DNA from: Metaruminococcus_A sp964607135
GTDB taxonomy: Bacteria; Bacillota; Clostridia; Oscillospirales; Ruminococcaceae
Length of the DNA stretch: 16,069 nt
Reading direction: 5' to 3'
NCBI GenBank assembly: GCA_964607135.1
Contig: CAZSIV010000045.1
Span: 1 to 16,069 of the forward strand
Shown: one piece after another, positions 1-6,627 of the stretch
How the letters are laid out: every line of letters begins with the position of its first letter
Numbering within the stretch: position 1 is the first letter of the stretch
Program-made: the position numbers and the translations under genes
Notes under the pieces: generated by a model
What the model was told of the DNA's origin: nothing
Database searches by the model: none
Seen by the model: the letters and a program-made list of their open reading frames with translations, nothing else

Positions 1-19
1 CGGGCGCGGGAAACCCCCG

Positions 20-102
20 CCGGCAGACGCGATTCATAAGTTGCTCTGAGATTGAGACTGGTAACCCGCGCGGCACGTAGTTTATACAAGGCATCTCGCA
101 GG
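20..102 (+). repeat. Intergenic repeat module 1, copy 1 (diverged)
   Basis: This copy starts with CCGGCAGACGCGATTC (20-35) and carries GGTAACCCGCGCGG at 60-73, ending in CTCGCAGG at 95-102. The two conserved blocks are separated by 24 bases, exactly as in the copy at 103-190, although the bases between them differ. An imperfect GC-rich inverted repeat (about 3-22) precedes it, in the place where the better copies have a short hairpin. No coding role is seen. Confidence 0.6.
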
Positions 103-190
103 GCGGAGTACCTCCGCAGGCAAACGCGATTCACAGGTAGTGCGAATAACAGTGTTGGTAACCCGCGCGGTGCTTGCTTTATCATAAGCG
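103..190 (+). repeat. Intergenic repeat module 1, copy 2
   Basis: It begins with a 6-bp hairpin (GCGGAG 103-108, 3-base loop, CTCCGC 112-117), followed by GGCAAACGCGATTC and GTTGGTAACCCGCGCGG. Positions 103-170 align without gaps to the reverse complement of 12964-13031, with 56 of 68 bases identical by my count. The module runs directly into a module 2 copy at CTCGCAGGATAA. Confidence 0.75.
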
Positions 191-278
191 CCTCGCAGGA
201 TAAAAATTTAGAGGCTGGAAAAACGTTCGTGTGCGACTTGTCCCGCCGAGGTCACTCGGCGCGGAGGCACTCCGCGCC
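188..278 (+). repeat. Intergenic repeat module 2, copy 1, with terminal hairpins
   Basis: It opens with GCGCCTCGCAGGATAA, continues with GGAAAAACGTTCGTGTGCGA, and ends in two overlapping hairpins: CGCCGAG 244-250 with CTCGGCG 255-261 (loop of 4), or GGCGCGGAG 258-266 with CTCCGCGCC 270-278 (loop of 3). Related copies lie at 12892-12964, 12810-12891 (both inverted) and 13967-14036. The two hairpins exclude each other. The rarA start codon lies about 85 bases downstream, so the element is likely in its leader or promoter region. I saw no transposase or terminal duplication. Confidence 0.65.
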
Positions 279-364
279 TCGATTGCTTCGTCTATATGAG
301 TTTCAAACCGGAGGGGCCGCATCAGCCGGCCCCTTCCTTTATCTGGAAAGGATGCGTTCTATCG

Positions 365-1699
365 ATGCGTCAGCAGTCTTTTTTTGAACGGAACGAATAC
401 AACAACCCCCTCGCCAGCAGGCTGCGCCCGGCCACCCTCGAAGAGTTCGCGGGGCAGGAACAGCTCCTGGGACCGGGAAGCGTCCTGCGCCGGATGATCG
501 ACTCGGACCAGGTGCCCTCGATGATTTTCTGGGGGCCGCCGGGGGTGGGGAAAACCACCCTGGCGCGGATCATCGCGGGCAGGACGAAATCGAAATTCAT
601 CGATTTCAGCGCCGTTACCAGCGGGATCAAGGAGATCAAAGAGGTGATGGCGCAGTCCGAAACCGCCCGGATGCTGGGGGAGCGGACCATCCTGTTCGTG
701 GATGAAATCCACCGCTTCAACAAGGCCCAGCAGGACGCCTTCCTGCCCTATGTGGAAAAGGGGAGCATCATTTTAATCGGCGCGACGACCGAAAATCCGT
801 CCTTCGAGATCAACTCCGCTCTCCTTTCCCGCTGCAAGGTCTTCGTTTTGCAGGCGCTCTCGCCGGACGAGCTCGTCACCCTCCTCCGGCGGGCGCTGGA
901 GGATCCGCGCGGCTTCGGCGGGCAGGAGATCGAGATCGACGGGGACGTCCTCGCCCTGATTGCAAATTTTGCAAACGGGGATGCGCGGATGGCGCTGAAC
1001 ACCCTCGAAATGGTGGTGCTCAACGGGAAAAGCGACGGCGAAAAGACGGTGGTGACCCGAGAGATCGTCGGGCAGTGCGTGAGTAAAAAATCCCTCCTCT
1101 ACGACAAAAACGGGGAGGAGCACTACAACCTGATCTCCGCCCTCCACAAGTCGATGCGCAACTCCGACCCGGACGCCGCCCTCTACTGGCTTGCCCGGAT
1201 GCTGGATGCGGGGGAGGATCCCCTTTACGTCGCACGGCGGCTGATCCGGTTCGCCAGCGAGGACATCGGGATGGCGGACAGCCGGGCAATTACGCTGGCG
1301 GTTTCGGTTTACCAGGCCTGTCACGACATCGGGATGCCGGAGTGCAACGTAAACCTCGCCCACGCGGTGGTTTATTTTTCGCTGGCGCCCAAATCGAATG
1401 CGCTTTACACCGCTTACGGCAGGGTGCGCAGGGACGCGCTGGAGCAGCTCGCCGAGCCCGTCCCGCTCCAGCTGCGCAACGCCCCGACCCGGCTGATGGA
1501 GGAGCTGCATTACGGGGAAGGGTACCAGTACGCCCACGACACGGAGGAAAAGCTCACCACCCTGCAATGCCTGCCCGATTCACTGGAGGGGAAGTGCTAT
1601 TATCGCCCGACGGAACAGGGCTCCGAGGCGCGGGTGAAGGAGCGGCTGGAGCGGATCAAAGAATGGAAAAAGAACAACCGGGCCGGCGCCGGCCGGTAA
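365..1699 (+). CDS. rarA: Replication-associated recombination protein A (RarA/MgsA), AAA+ ATPase
   Basis: The product is 444 residues, the usual size for RarA, a clamp-loader-like AAA+ ATPase that acts at stalled replication forks in the cytoplasm. It shows Walker A GPPGVGKT (about 57-64), Walker B ILFVDEIHRF (about 109-118), the sensor motif GATTENPSF (about 139-147) and a Ser-Arg-Cys arginine finger near 156. The C-terminal half fits the family's oligomerisation region (FASEDIGMAD, then NAPTRLMEELHYG). The N-terminus RLRPATLEEFAGQEQLLG is typical. I chose ATG 365 because the family starts close to this point; the in-frame upstream ATG at 296 would add 23 atypical residues that overlap the leader. 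A GGAAAGGA stretch ends about 12 bases before the ATG, a rather long spacing. It appears to be a single-gene unit. Confidence 0.95.
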   Translation: MRQQSFFERNEYNNPLASRLRPATLEEFAGQEQLLGPGSVLRRMIDSDQVPSMIFWGPPGVGKTTLARIIAGRTKSKFIDFSAVTSGIKEIKEVMAQSETARMLGERTILFVDEIHRFNKAQQDAFLPYVEKGSIILIGATTENPSFEINSALLSRCKVFVLQALSPDELVTLLRRALEDPRGFGGQEIEIDGDVLALIANFANGDARMALNTLEMVVLNGKSDGEKTVVTREIVGQCVSKKSLLYDKNGEEHYNLISALHKSMRNSDPDAALYWLARMLDAGEDPLYVARRLIRFASEDIGMADSRAITLAVSVYQACHDIGMPECNVNLAHAVVYFSLAPKSNALYTAYGRVRRDALEQLAEPVPLQLRNAPTRLMEELHYGEGYQYAHDTEEKLTTLQCLPDSLEGKCYYRPTEQGSEARVKERLERIKEWKKNNRAGAGR

Positions 1700-1704
1700 T
1701 TTTT
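1681..1704 (+). terminator. Possible weak terminator at the rarA stop
   Basis: GGCCGGCGCCGGCC (1681-1694) is a perfect palindrome that can fold as a 5-bp GC stem with a GCGC loop. It overlaps the end of rarA and is followed by TAA and five T residues (1700-1704). The short stem makes this uncertain. Confidence 0.35.
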
Positions 1705-1757
1705 GACAGAATTTCGGCATAGACTTTGGCGGGTATTGCGCTGGACGATTTCACGGT

Positions 1758-2082
1758 TTCATTGTATAATATCTGCAAAGCAGATATTATACATCTCATG
1801 GCCGGGACGATCCGCTNNNNNNNNNNNNNNNNNNNNNNNNNNNNNNNNNNNNNNNNNNNNNNNNNNNNNNNNNNNNNNNNNNNNNNNNNNNNNNNNNNNN
1901 NNNNNNNNNNNNNNNNCGCATCGCTTGCTCCCGTCCTGATGGCCGATGATGCCATTCCGGCTCTGCCTTCATGGTATCATACACCGCAAAGCAGATATTA
2001 TACATCTCATGGCCGGGACGATCCGCTCGCATCGCTTGCTCCCGTCCTGATGGCCGATGATGCCATTCCGGCTCTGCCTTCA
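1758..2082. repeat. Tandem ~111-bp intergenic repeat with perfect 14-bp hairpin, interrupted by an assembly gap
   Basis: The unit starts at TTCAT(T/G)GTAT, passes GCAAAGCAGATATTATACAT, CATGGCCGGGACGATCCGCT and CGCATCGCTTGCTCCCGTCC, and ends in ATTCCGGCTCTGCC. One copy starts at 1758 and the next at 1968; a third begins with TTCA at 2079 and breaks off. In the first copy, 1763-1776 and 1780-1793 form a perfect 14-bp inverted repeat with an AAA loop, placing TATAAT on both strands. In the second copy the left arm has changed (TGGTATCATACACCGC), so the hairpin is broken. Without the Ns the period is about 110-111. Open frames through it on both strands merely repeat with the unit and have no start signals, so I treat it as non-coding. 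Confidence 0.85.
1817..1916. other. Assembly gap (100 Ns)
   Basis: There are exactly 100 Ns, a conventional scaffold-gap size rather than a measured length. The left flank ends in ATCCGCT and the right flank begins with CGCATCG. The intact second copy reads ATCCGCTCGCATCG at 2021-2034, so the flanks would join seamlessly. The real gap may be zero or a whole number of missing repeat units. Confidence 0.95.
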
Positions 2083-2277
2083 AATGGACAGCCCACTGGA
2101 TTGCAGCCCAAAAACTAGCAGCACGCTGACGTGCAGCCTTGATGCGGCGGGGACTGTGTCCGGGCCGGACAATCGCAGTGAGCGGGCGGCGCTGAAGGCT
2201 GCAGGGGCAATCCGCGCAGTATGCCACGCTTTTGCCTCAGAGCCTTTCTCAAATATATCACAGACAGGAGGTTTAAA
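2083..2277. other. Non-coding leader region with nested inverted repeats
   Basis: I see no gene here. An outer 8-bp inverted repeat (GCAGCCTT 2133-2140, AAGGCTGC 2195-2202) surrounds a near-perfect inner palindrome, TGTCCGG (2157-2163), G, CCGGACA (2165-2171). A separate small hairpin GCACG-CTGA-CGTGC lies at 2121-2134, sharing two bases with the outer arm. The region lies directly upstream of the four-gene operon, so it may be a structured leader or part of a further repeat. A weak promoter-like pair (TTGCCT 2232, TATATC 2254, 16-base spacer) sits too close to the ribosome binding site to be convincing. Confidence 0.5.
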
Positions 2278-3030
2278 ATGGAGTGGACCATTGGTTTTGC
2301 GGCCATAGCAGCCGCGGCGATCGCTGCCGTCCTCCTGGTCGCAATGATAGTGCGACGGGTGCGGCGGCTCGCCCGTTCCGCATTCGGAACGGACTCCCTC
2401 CTGAAAGGGCTGGCGCTCCAGCGCGAGGCCCTCGCCGAAACTCCAAAATCGGTTTCCAGCATGACGAAAATCTACCTGCCGCAAATCGCGGAGGACTTCC
2501 CCGCCTTCCATTACGGGGAGTTTAAGCAGAAAGCCGAAAATATGCTGCGGTCGGCCTTTGCCGCGGTCTCCGGGCAGGATCCATCCCTGCTGACAAACGC
2601 ATCCGCAGAGCTGAAAAAACAGGTCTCGCTGGAGATTCAGCAGGATCGGCGCGGCGGGCTTCGGCGGCAGTACCGGGACGTTGTGATCCATCAGACCGAG
2701 ATCACGAAATACCAGAAAGGCGGCGGGCGCTGTACGGTCACCCTGCAAAGCGCCGTCGGCCACCGCCGTTTTACAGAGCGGGACGGCGCTTTGGTCTCGG
2801 GCAGCAGGGACGAACCGGTGCAGACGAAATACAACGTCGAACTCATTTACATCCAAGACGTCTCCCATTTAAACGGCGTTTCTGCGGATCACGCCCGGGG
2901 GCTGACCTGCCCGAACTGCGGCGCGCCCGTGACAGGGCTGGGGGAGAAGGTCTGTGCGTACTGCGGTTCGGCTGTAGAGGAGCTGAACGCCTACGCCTGG
3001 GAGATCGACCGTTTTTACGAGGTGCGTTAG
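2278..3030 (+). CDS. Membrane-anchored zinc-ribbon protein, possibly with a TIM44-like domain
   Basis: The product is 250 residues. Residues about 4-24 form a hydrophobic segment (GFAAIAAAAIAAVLLVAMIV) followed by Arg-rich RRVRRLARSAFG, which suggests an N-terminal anchor with the rest in the cytoplasm. The middle (KSVSSMTKIYLPQIAEDF, then FKQKAENMLRSAFAAVSGQD and YNVELIYIQD) resembles bacterial TIM44-like/zinc-ribbon proteins; that assignment is from memory of the pattern and is moderate. A C-terminal zinc ribbon has CxxC pairs at 211/214 and 226/229. The start is ATG 2278 with AGGAGG at 2266-2271; an ATG at 2221 in the same frame lacks a binding site. It is first in an operon with the SPFH, zinc-ribbon and TPM genes, so a role in the same membrane complex is inferred. 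The molecular activity is unknown. Confidence 0.8.
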   Translation: MEWTIGFAAIAAAAIAAVLLVAMIVRRVRRLARSAFGTDSLLKGLALQREALAETPKSVSSMTKIYLPQIAEDFPAFHYGEFKQKAENMLRSAFAAVSGQDPSLLTNASAELKKQVSLEIQQDRRGGLRRQYRDVVIHQTEITKYQKGGGRCTVTLQSAVGHRRFTERDGALVSGSRDEPVQTKYNVELIYIQDVSHLNGVSADHARGLTCPNCGAPVTGLGEKVCAYCGSAVEELNAYAWEIDRFYEVR

Positions 3031-3032
3031 AC

Positions 3033-3058
3033 GGCCGTTTCCGATTCGTGAAACGGCC
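3033..3058 (+). other. Intercistronic stem-loop
   Basis: GGCCGTTTC (3033-3041) and GAAACGGCC (3050-3058) form a perfect 9-bp stem with an 8-base loop directly after the stop codon. It is followed by TTAAATC rather than a T-run, so it is a poor terminator. It could instead attenuate transcription or protect the 3' end of the upstream message and so adjust the ratio of the first gene to the rest. Confidence 0.6.
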
Positions 3059-3094
3059 TTAAATCAAATGAAAGAGTCAGGAGGAACGATCAAG

Positions 3095-4399
3095 ATGGGA
3101 ATCATCAAAGCGTTAATCGGCGCTGCCGGCGGCGGGCTGGCGGACCAGTGGCTGGAGGTTTTGGAGCCCGACCGGATGAGCGGCACGACGGTCTTTACGA
3201 GCGGTGTCAAGGTGCGCCGGGGGGATGGCCGGAACAGCAACACCAAGGGGACGGACAACACCGTCTCAAACGGATCGGTCATCCACGTCTACCCAAACCA
3301 GTTCATGATGCTGGTAGACGGCGGAAAGATTGTGGACTACACGGCGGAGGAAGGGTACTACACCGTCAACAACTCCTCCCTGCCCTCCCTCTTCAACGGC
3401 CAGTTCGGCGACACCCTTAAGGAGTCGTTCAACCGGATCCGGTACGGCGGCGTCACCCCGACCCTCCAGAAGGTGTTCTACATCAATTTGCAGGAGATCA
3501 AAGGGATCAAGTTCGGCACCCGCAACCCGATCAACTACTTCGACAGCTTCTATAATGCCGAGCTCTTCCTGCGCACCCACGGAACCTATTCGATCAAGAT
3601 CAAAGACCCGCTCAAGTTCTACGCCGAGGCGATCCCCCGCGACCGGGACATCGTCGATATCAACGACATCAACGAGCAGTATTTCTCTGAATTTTTAGAG
3701 GCGCTCCAGGCGGCGATCAACCAGATGTCGGCCGACGGCGTCCGGATTTCCTTCGTCCCCTCCAAGGGGCGGGAGCTCAGCCAGTACATGAGCACCATCC
3801 TGGACGAAAGCTGGAACCAGCTCCGCGGGATGGAGGTCCAGTCGGTCGGCATCGCGAGCATCTCGTACGACGAGGAGTCGCAGAAGCTGATCAACATGCG
3901 CAACCAGGGTGCGATGCTGGGCGACCCGAACATCCGGGAAGGGTATGTCCAGGGTGCGGTTGCGCGCGGAATGGAGGCGGCCGGCTCCAACGCCAACGGC
4001 AGCATGGCGGGCTTCATGGGGATGGGCGTCGGGATGCAGACAGGCGGCGGCTTTATGGGTGCGGCCTCCCAGTCGAACCAGCAGCAGATGGCTGCAAACC
4101 GGGCAGCGGCACAGCCCGTACCCCCGGCTGCGGACAACTGGACATGCGGCTGCGGCGCCCTGAACACCGGAAAATTCTGCAGCGAATGCGGCGCGCCAAA
4201 GCCGGAGGATAAGAGCTGGACTTGCAGCTGCGGCAGCAAGAACAGCGGGAAATTCTGCCCGGCCTGTGGAAAGGCGAAGCCCGACTCCAGCCAGATCAAA
4301 TGCAGCAAGTGCGGCTACGAGCCGGACCCGGCCCAGCCGATTCCAAAATTCTGTCCCGAGTGCGGCGACCCGATCGGCCCCGAGGACCGGAAGAACTAG
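3095..4399 (+). CDS. SPFH-domain protein with three C-terminal zinc ribbons (YdjI-type)
   Basis: The product is 434 residues. The start ATG 3095 has AGGAGG at 3079-3084; the in-frame ATG at 3068 has none. The N-terminus MGIIKALIGAAGGGLADQWL and the following 240 residues match the SPFH (stomatin/prohibitin/flotillin) family of B. subtilis YdjI, COG4260. A Gly/Met-rich linker (GSMAGFMGMGVGMQTGGGF) leads to three zinc ribbons with cysteines at 351/353/362/365, 377/379/388/391 and 403/406/420/423; the first two share a CxC...KFCxxCG layout and look duplicated. There is no clear transmembrane helix, so membrane attachment probably comes through partners. In B. subtilis, YdjI works with membrane proteins YdjG and YdjH and is reported to localise the phage-shock protein PspA; YdjG- and YdjH-like genes follow here, but no pspA is visible. 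Confidence 0.92.
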   Translation: MGIIKALIGAAGGGLADQWLEVLEPDRMSGTTVFTSGVKVRRGDGRNSNTKGTDNTVSNGSVIHVYPNQFMMLVDGGKIVDYTAEEGYYTVNNSSLPSLFNGQFGDTLKESFNRIRYGGVTPTLQKVFYINLQEIKGIKFGTRNPINYFDSFYNAELFLRTHGTYSIKIKDPLKFYAEAIPRDRDIVDINDINEQYFSEFLEALQAAINQMSADGVRISFVPSKGRELSQYMSTILDESWNQLRGMEVQSVGIASISYDEESQKLINMRNQGAMLGDPNIREGYVQGAVARGMEAAGSNANGSMAGFMGMGVGMQTGGGFMGAASQSNQQQMAANRAAAQPVPPAADNWTCGCGALNTGKFCSECGAPKPEDKSWTCSCGSKNSGKFCPACGKAKPDSSQIKCSKCGYEPDPAQPIPKFCPECGDPIGPEDRKN

Positions 4400-4432
4400 T
4401 CCCCAACCCGGATAAACAGGAGGTGAGGCGGA

Positions 4433-5488
4433 ATGGAATCCGCTTTGACGTATAAATGCCCGAGCTGCGGCGGAGAATTGGTTTTTGACCCGGGCTCCCA
4501 GCGTTTTTCCTGCGATTACTGCGGCTCATCCTTTACGGAGCCCGAGCTGCGGGAGCGGGCGGGCGGGGAAAGCCGCACGGATCAGGCCGGTGCGCGGCAA
4601 GAGTTTCCCGTCGGCGAGGAAGAGGCGGCGGTTTTTACCTGTCCGAGCTGCGGGGCGGAGATCGTGACCGAAAAAACAACGGCGGCCACCTACTGCTTTT
4701 ACTGCCATAACCCCGTCGTCCTTTCCGGGCGGCTGGAGGGGAATTTCCGCCCGGAAAAGGTGATCCCGTTCCGGATCACCCGGGACGAGGCGGTTGAAAA
4801 ATTCCTCGCCTGGATCAAAAAGAAACGCTTTGTCCCCAAGGCCTTTTTCAGCGACGCCCAACTCGAAAAAATCACGGGGGTCTACTACCCCTACTGGATG
4901 ATGGACTGCACCGCTGAAACGGCTGCGGATGCCACCGCACAGAAGGTAAAGGTCTGGCGCACCGGCAACACGGAGCACACCCAGACCAGCTTTTACCGGA
5001 TTGTGCGGGAGGGGAAGATCCGGTATAAAGACCTGCTCAAAAACGCCTTGACCAAGGCAAACCGCGAGCTGGCGGAGGGAATCCAGCCCTTCGACACCCG
5101 GGTGGTCGAGGATTTCTCGATGGCCTATCTCTCCGGTTTCCAGGCGGAGAAACGGGATATCGAAGAAGAGACGGCTCTCGAAGAGGCGCGCCGCGAGATC
5201 GACGGGTACACGCGGGATCTGCTCCGCGGGACGATGACGGGATATACCTCGGTCCAGTTCCAGAACCTACAAACCTATTTAAAGGAAAAAGAGGCGCACT
5301 ACCTTCTGCTCCCGGTCTGGGCGCTGACCTACCAGAAAAAAGGGAAAACCTACTACTATGTCATGAACGGTCAAAACGGAAATGTCTGCGGCAGGCTGCC
5401 GGTCAGCTGGAAACGGCTCTCGGTGCTGTTCGGCTCAGTCACCGCCGTCCTTTTCCTTTTGCTGGCGCTGGGAGGGTATCTGCTGTGA
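4433..5488 (+). CDS. Double zinc-ribbon protein with C-terminal membrane anchor (YdjG-like)
   Basis: The product is 351 residues. Two zinc ribbons lie at the N-terminus, with cysteines at 9/12/27/30 (CPSCGG, CDYCGS) and 70/73/88/91 (CPSCGA, CFYCHN). A central domain follows (FRPEKVIPFRITRDEAVEKF, then YYPYWMMDC and LLLPVWALTY), a pattern common in Firmicutes proteins sometimes labelled replisome-organiser or TFIIB-type zinc-ribbon proteins. The last about 22 residues are a single membrane helix (VLFGSVTAVLFLLLALGGYL) with almost nothing beyond it, making it tail-anchored with the ribbons in the cytoplasm. AGGAGGTGA at 4418-4426 is a near-perfect ribosome binding site 6 bases from ATG 4433. 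The next gene overlaps its stop by 4 bases, indicating coupled translation. It is probably a membrane partner of the SPFH protein, by analogy with YdjG; biochemical function is not known. Confidence 0.9.
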   Translation: MESALTYKCPSCGGELVFDPGSQRFSCDYCGSSFTEPELRERAGGESRTDQAGARQEFPVGEEEAAVFTCPSCGAEIVTEKTTAATYCFYCHNPVVLSGRLEGNFRPEKVIPFRITRDEAVEKFLAWIKKKRFVPKAFFSDAQLEKITGVYYPYWMMDCTAETAADATAQKVKVWRTGNTEHTQTSFYRIVREGKIRYKDLLKNALTKANRELAEGIQPFDTRVVEDFSMAYLSGFQAEKRDIEEETALEEARREIDGYTRDLLRGTMTGYTSVQFQNLQTYLKEKEAHYLLLPVWALTYQKKGKTYYYVMNGQNGNVCGRLPVSWKRLSVLFGSVTAVLFLLLALGGYLL

Positions 5489-6381
5489 AGAATGGAAACG
5501 AAACAAAAAAGCCGGTTCTTGGAACGGCATCTGACGGAAGCGCCGTGCGGCGTGCAGCCGGAGCTTCCAGGTTGTTCCTCCTCTCCCTTGCCGCCGTGCT
5601 GTTCCTCATCCTCGGCACATTAAACGTCGCGGCGGCTGAAACCCGGGTTGTCGACGATGCTGGGCTCCTCTCCGCCGGGGAGATCGAGAAGCTGGAGAGC
5701 CGGATCGCCTCCCTCCGGCAGGCCTACCCGGGGATGGACTTCGTCTTTGTCACAACCGGGGACGCTCAGGGAAAGGGCACCCAAGCCTACGCCGACGACT
5801 ATTTCGACGAAAACGGCTACGGCGCAGGATGGGACGACAGCGGCATCCTCTTTTTGATCGATATGGACAACCGAAATCTCGGCATATCGACTCATGCGGA
5901 CGGCATCCGGTATTTCACCGACGAACGGATCGAATCCCTGCTGGACGACGCCTATGAGTTCATCAGCGACGGGGATTATTACGGGACGGCGGCTGCCTTC
6001 CTCGACGGCGCCGAACAGTACATGAAGGCTGGGATTCCCGGAAATCAATACAATTACGACACCGAGACAGGCAGGACAGATCGGTTCAAGAGCCTGACTG
6101 TCCTCGAAATCGTTGTCAGCCTTTTGATCGCGGCCGCGGCCGGCGCGGTCTGCTGTGTCATTGTCCTGGTGCGGTACCGGGGAAAAGCGGGAAAGAACAG
6201 CTATCCGTTCCGCGAAAAGAGTGAAATGAATCTCACCCGGAGCGAGGATATCTTTCTCCGCCAGACAGTGACCACACGACGGATCAGCACCAGCTCCTCC
6301 GGATGCGGCTCCTCCGGCAGAAGCTCGACCCACACCTCGAGCAGCGGGCGGACGCACGGCGGCGGCACGCGGAGATTCTGA
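5485..6381 (+). CDS. TPM-domain membrane protein (YgcG/YdjH-like)
   Basis: The product is 298 residues, starting at GTG 5485 inside the preceding stop (GTGA overlap), with GGGAGGG at 5470-5476. A signal or anchor helix spans about 30-51 (ending NVAAAET). The extracytoplasmic TPM domain follows from about 54 to 185 (RVVDDAGLLSAGEIEKLESR, FVFVTTGDAQGKGTQAYADD, GILFLIDMDNRNLGISTHAD). A second helix lies at about 204-229, then a Ser-rich tail ending in HGGGTRRF. TPM domains include Psb32/TLP18.3 of plants and bacterial YgcG; YdjH of B. subtilis has the same role in an SPFH operon. The tail should be cytoplasmic and might contact the SPFH protein; this is inference. It is the last gene of the first operon: 246 bases and a new promoter follow. 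Confidence 0.9.
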   Translation: MKNGNETKKPVLGTASDGSAVRRAAGASRLFLLSLAAVLFLILGTLNVAAAETRVVDDAGLLSAGEIEKLESRIASLRQAYPGMDFVFVTTGDAQGKGTQAYADDYFDENGYGAGWDDSGILFLIDMDNRNLGISTHADGIRYFTDERIESLLDDAYEFISDGDYYGTAAAFLDGAEQYMKAGIPGNQYNYDTETGRTDRFKSLTVLEIVVSLLIAAAAGAVCCVIVLVRYRGKAGKNSYPFREKSEMNLTRSEDIFLRQTVTTRRISTSSSGCGSSGRSSTHTSSSGRTHGGGTRRF

Positions 6382-6573
6382 CGCGTTCCAAGACGAGGCA
6401 GGTTCCCGTTGTGCCACGTTTCGGTAAAATTTCACGCCTTCCGCCGGAAAACAGGCGAGGCGTCTTCCCCGGCAAAAATTTTTATTGCTCCCGCATCTCT
6501 CCCTTTTCCCGCCCTTCCCGGTTTATTGGAACGATTTTTCGTTGAAACCAGCATATATTTCGCAAGAATCCTA

Positions 6574-6602
6574 TTGACATTCAAATGAATGTGATATATA
6601 AT
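6574..6602 (+). promoter_or_regulatory. Consensus sigma-A promoter with embedded palindromic operator
   Basis: TTGACA (6574-6579) and TATAAT (6597-6602) are both perfect consensus boxes with an ideal 17-base spacer. A perfect 7-bp inverted repeat, ACATTCA (6577-6583), AA, TGAATGT (6586-6592), overlaps the -35 box and most of the spacer. A protein bound there would block RNA polymerase, so this looks like a repressor site. The first gene downstream is a putative HTH regulator, so autoregulation is likely. Confidence 0.85.
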
Positions 6603-6627
6603 CAAATTAACGGAAGGAGGCGCTGGG

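Noticed and set aside
52..387. 111-codon plus-strand frame in the repeat cluster before rarA
   Set aside because: Lies across repeat modules, overlaps rarA in another frame and has no domain or binding site.
773..1567. Open frame on the minus strand inside rarA
   Set aside because: Shadow of rarA with no family resemblance.
1758..2082. CRISPR array
   Set aside because: The repeated unit is about 111 bp and directly tandem with no unique spacers; no cas genes are present.
1726..2227. Open frames on both strands through the tandem repeat, including the gap
   Set aside because: They contain the Ns, merely repeat with the 111-bp unit and lack ribosome binding sites.
6434..6463. Terminator after the TPM gene (ACGCCT with AGGCGT)
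   Set aside because: Only a 6-bp stem with an 18-base loop and no adjacent T-run; AAAAATTTTT further on is not part of a stem with it.
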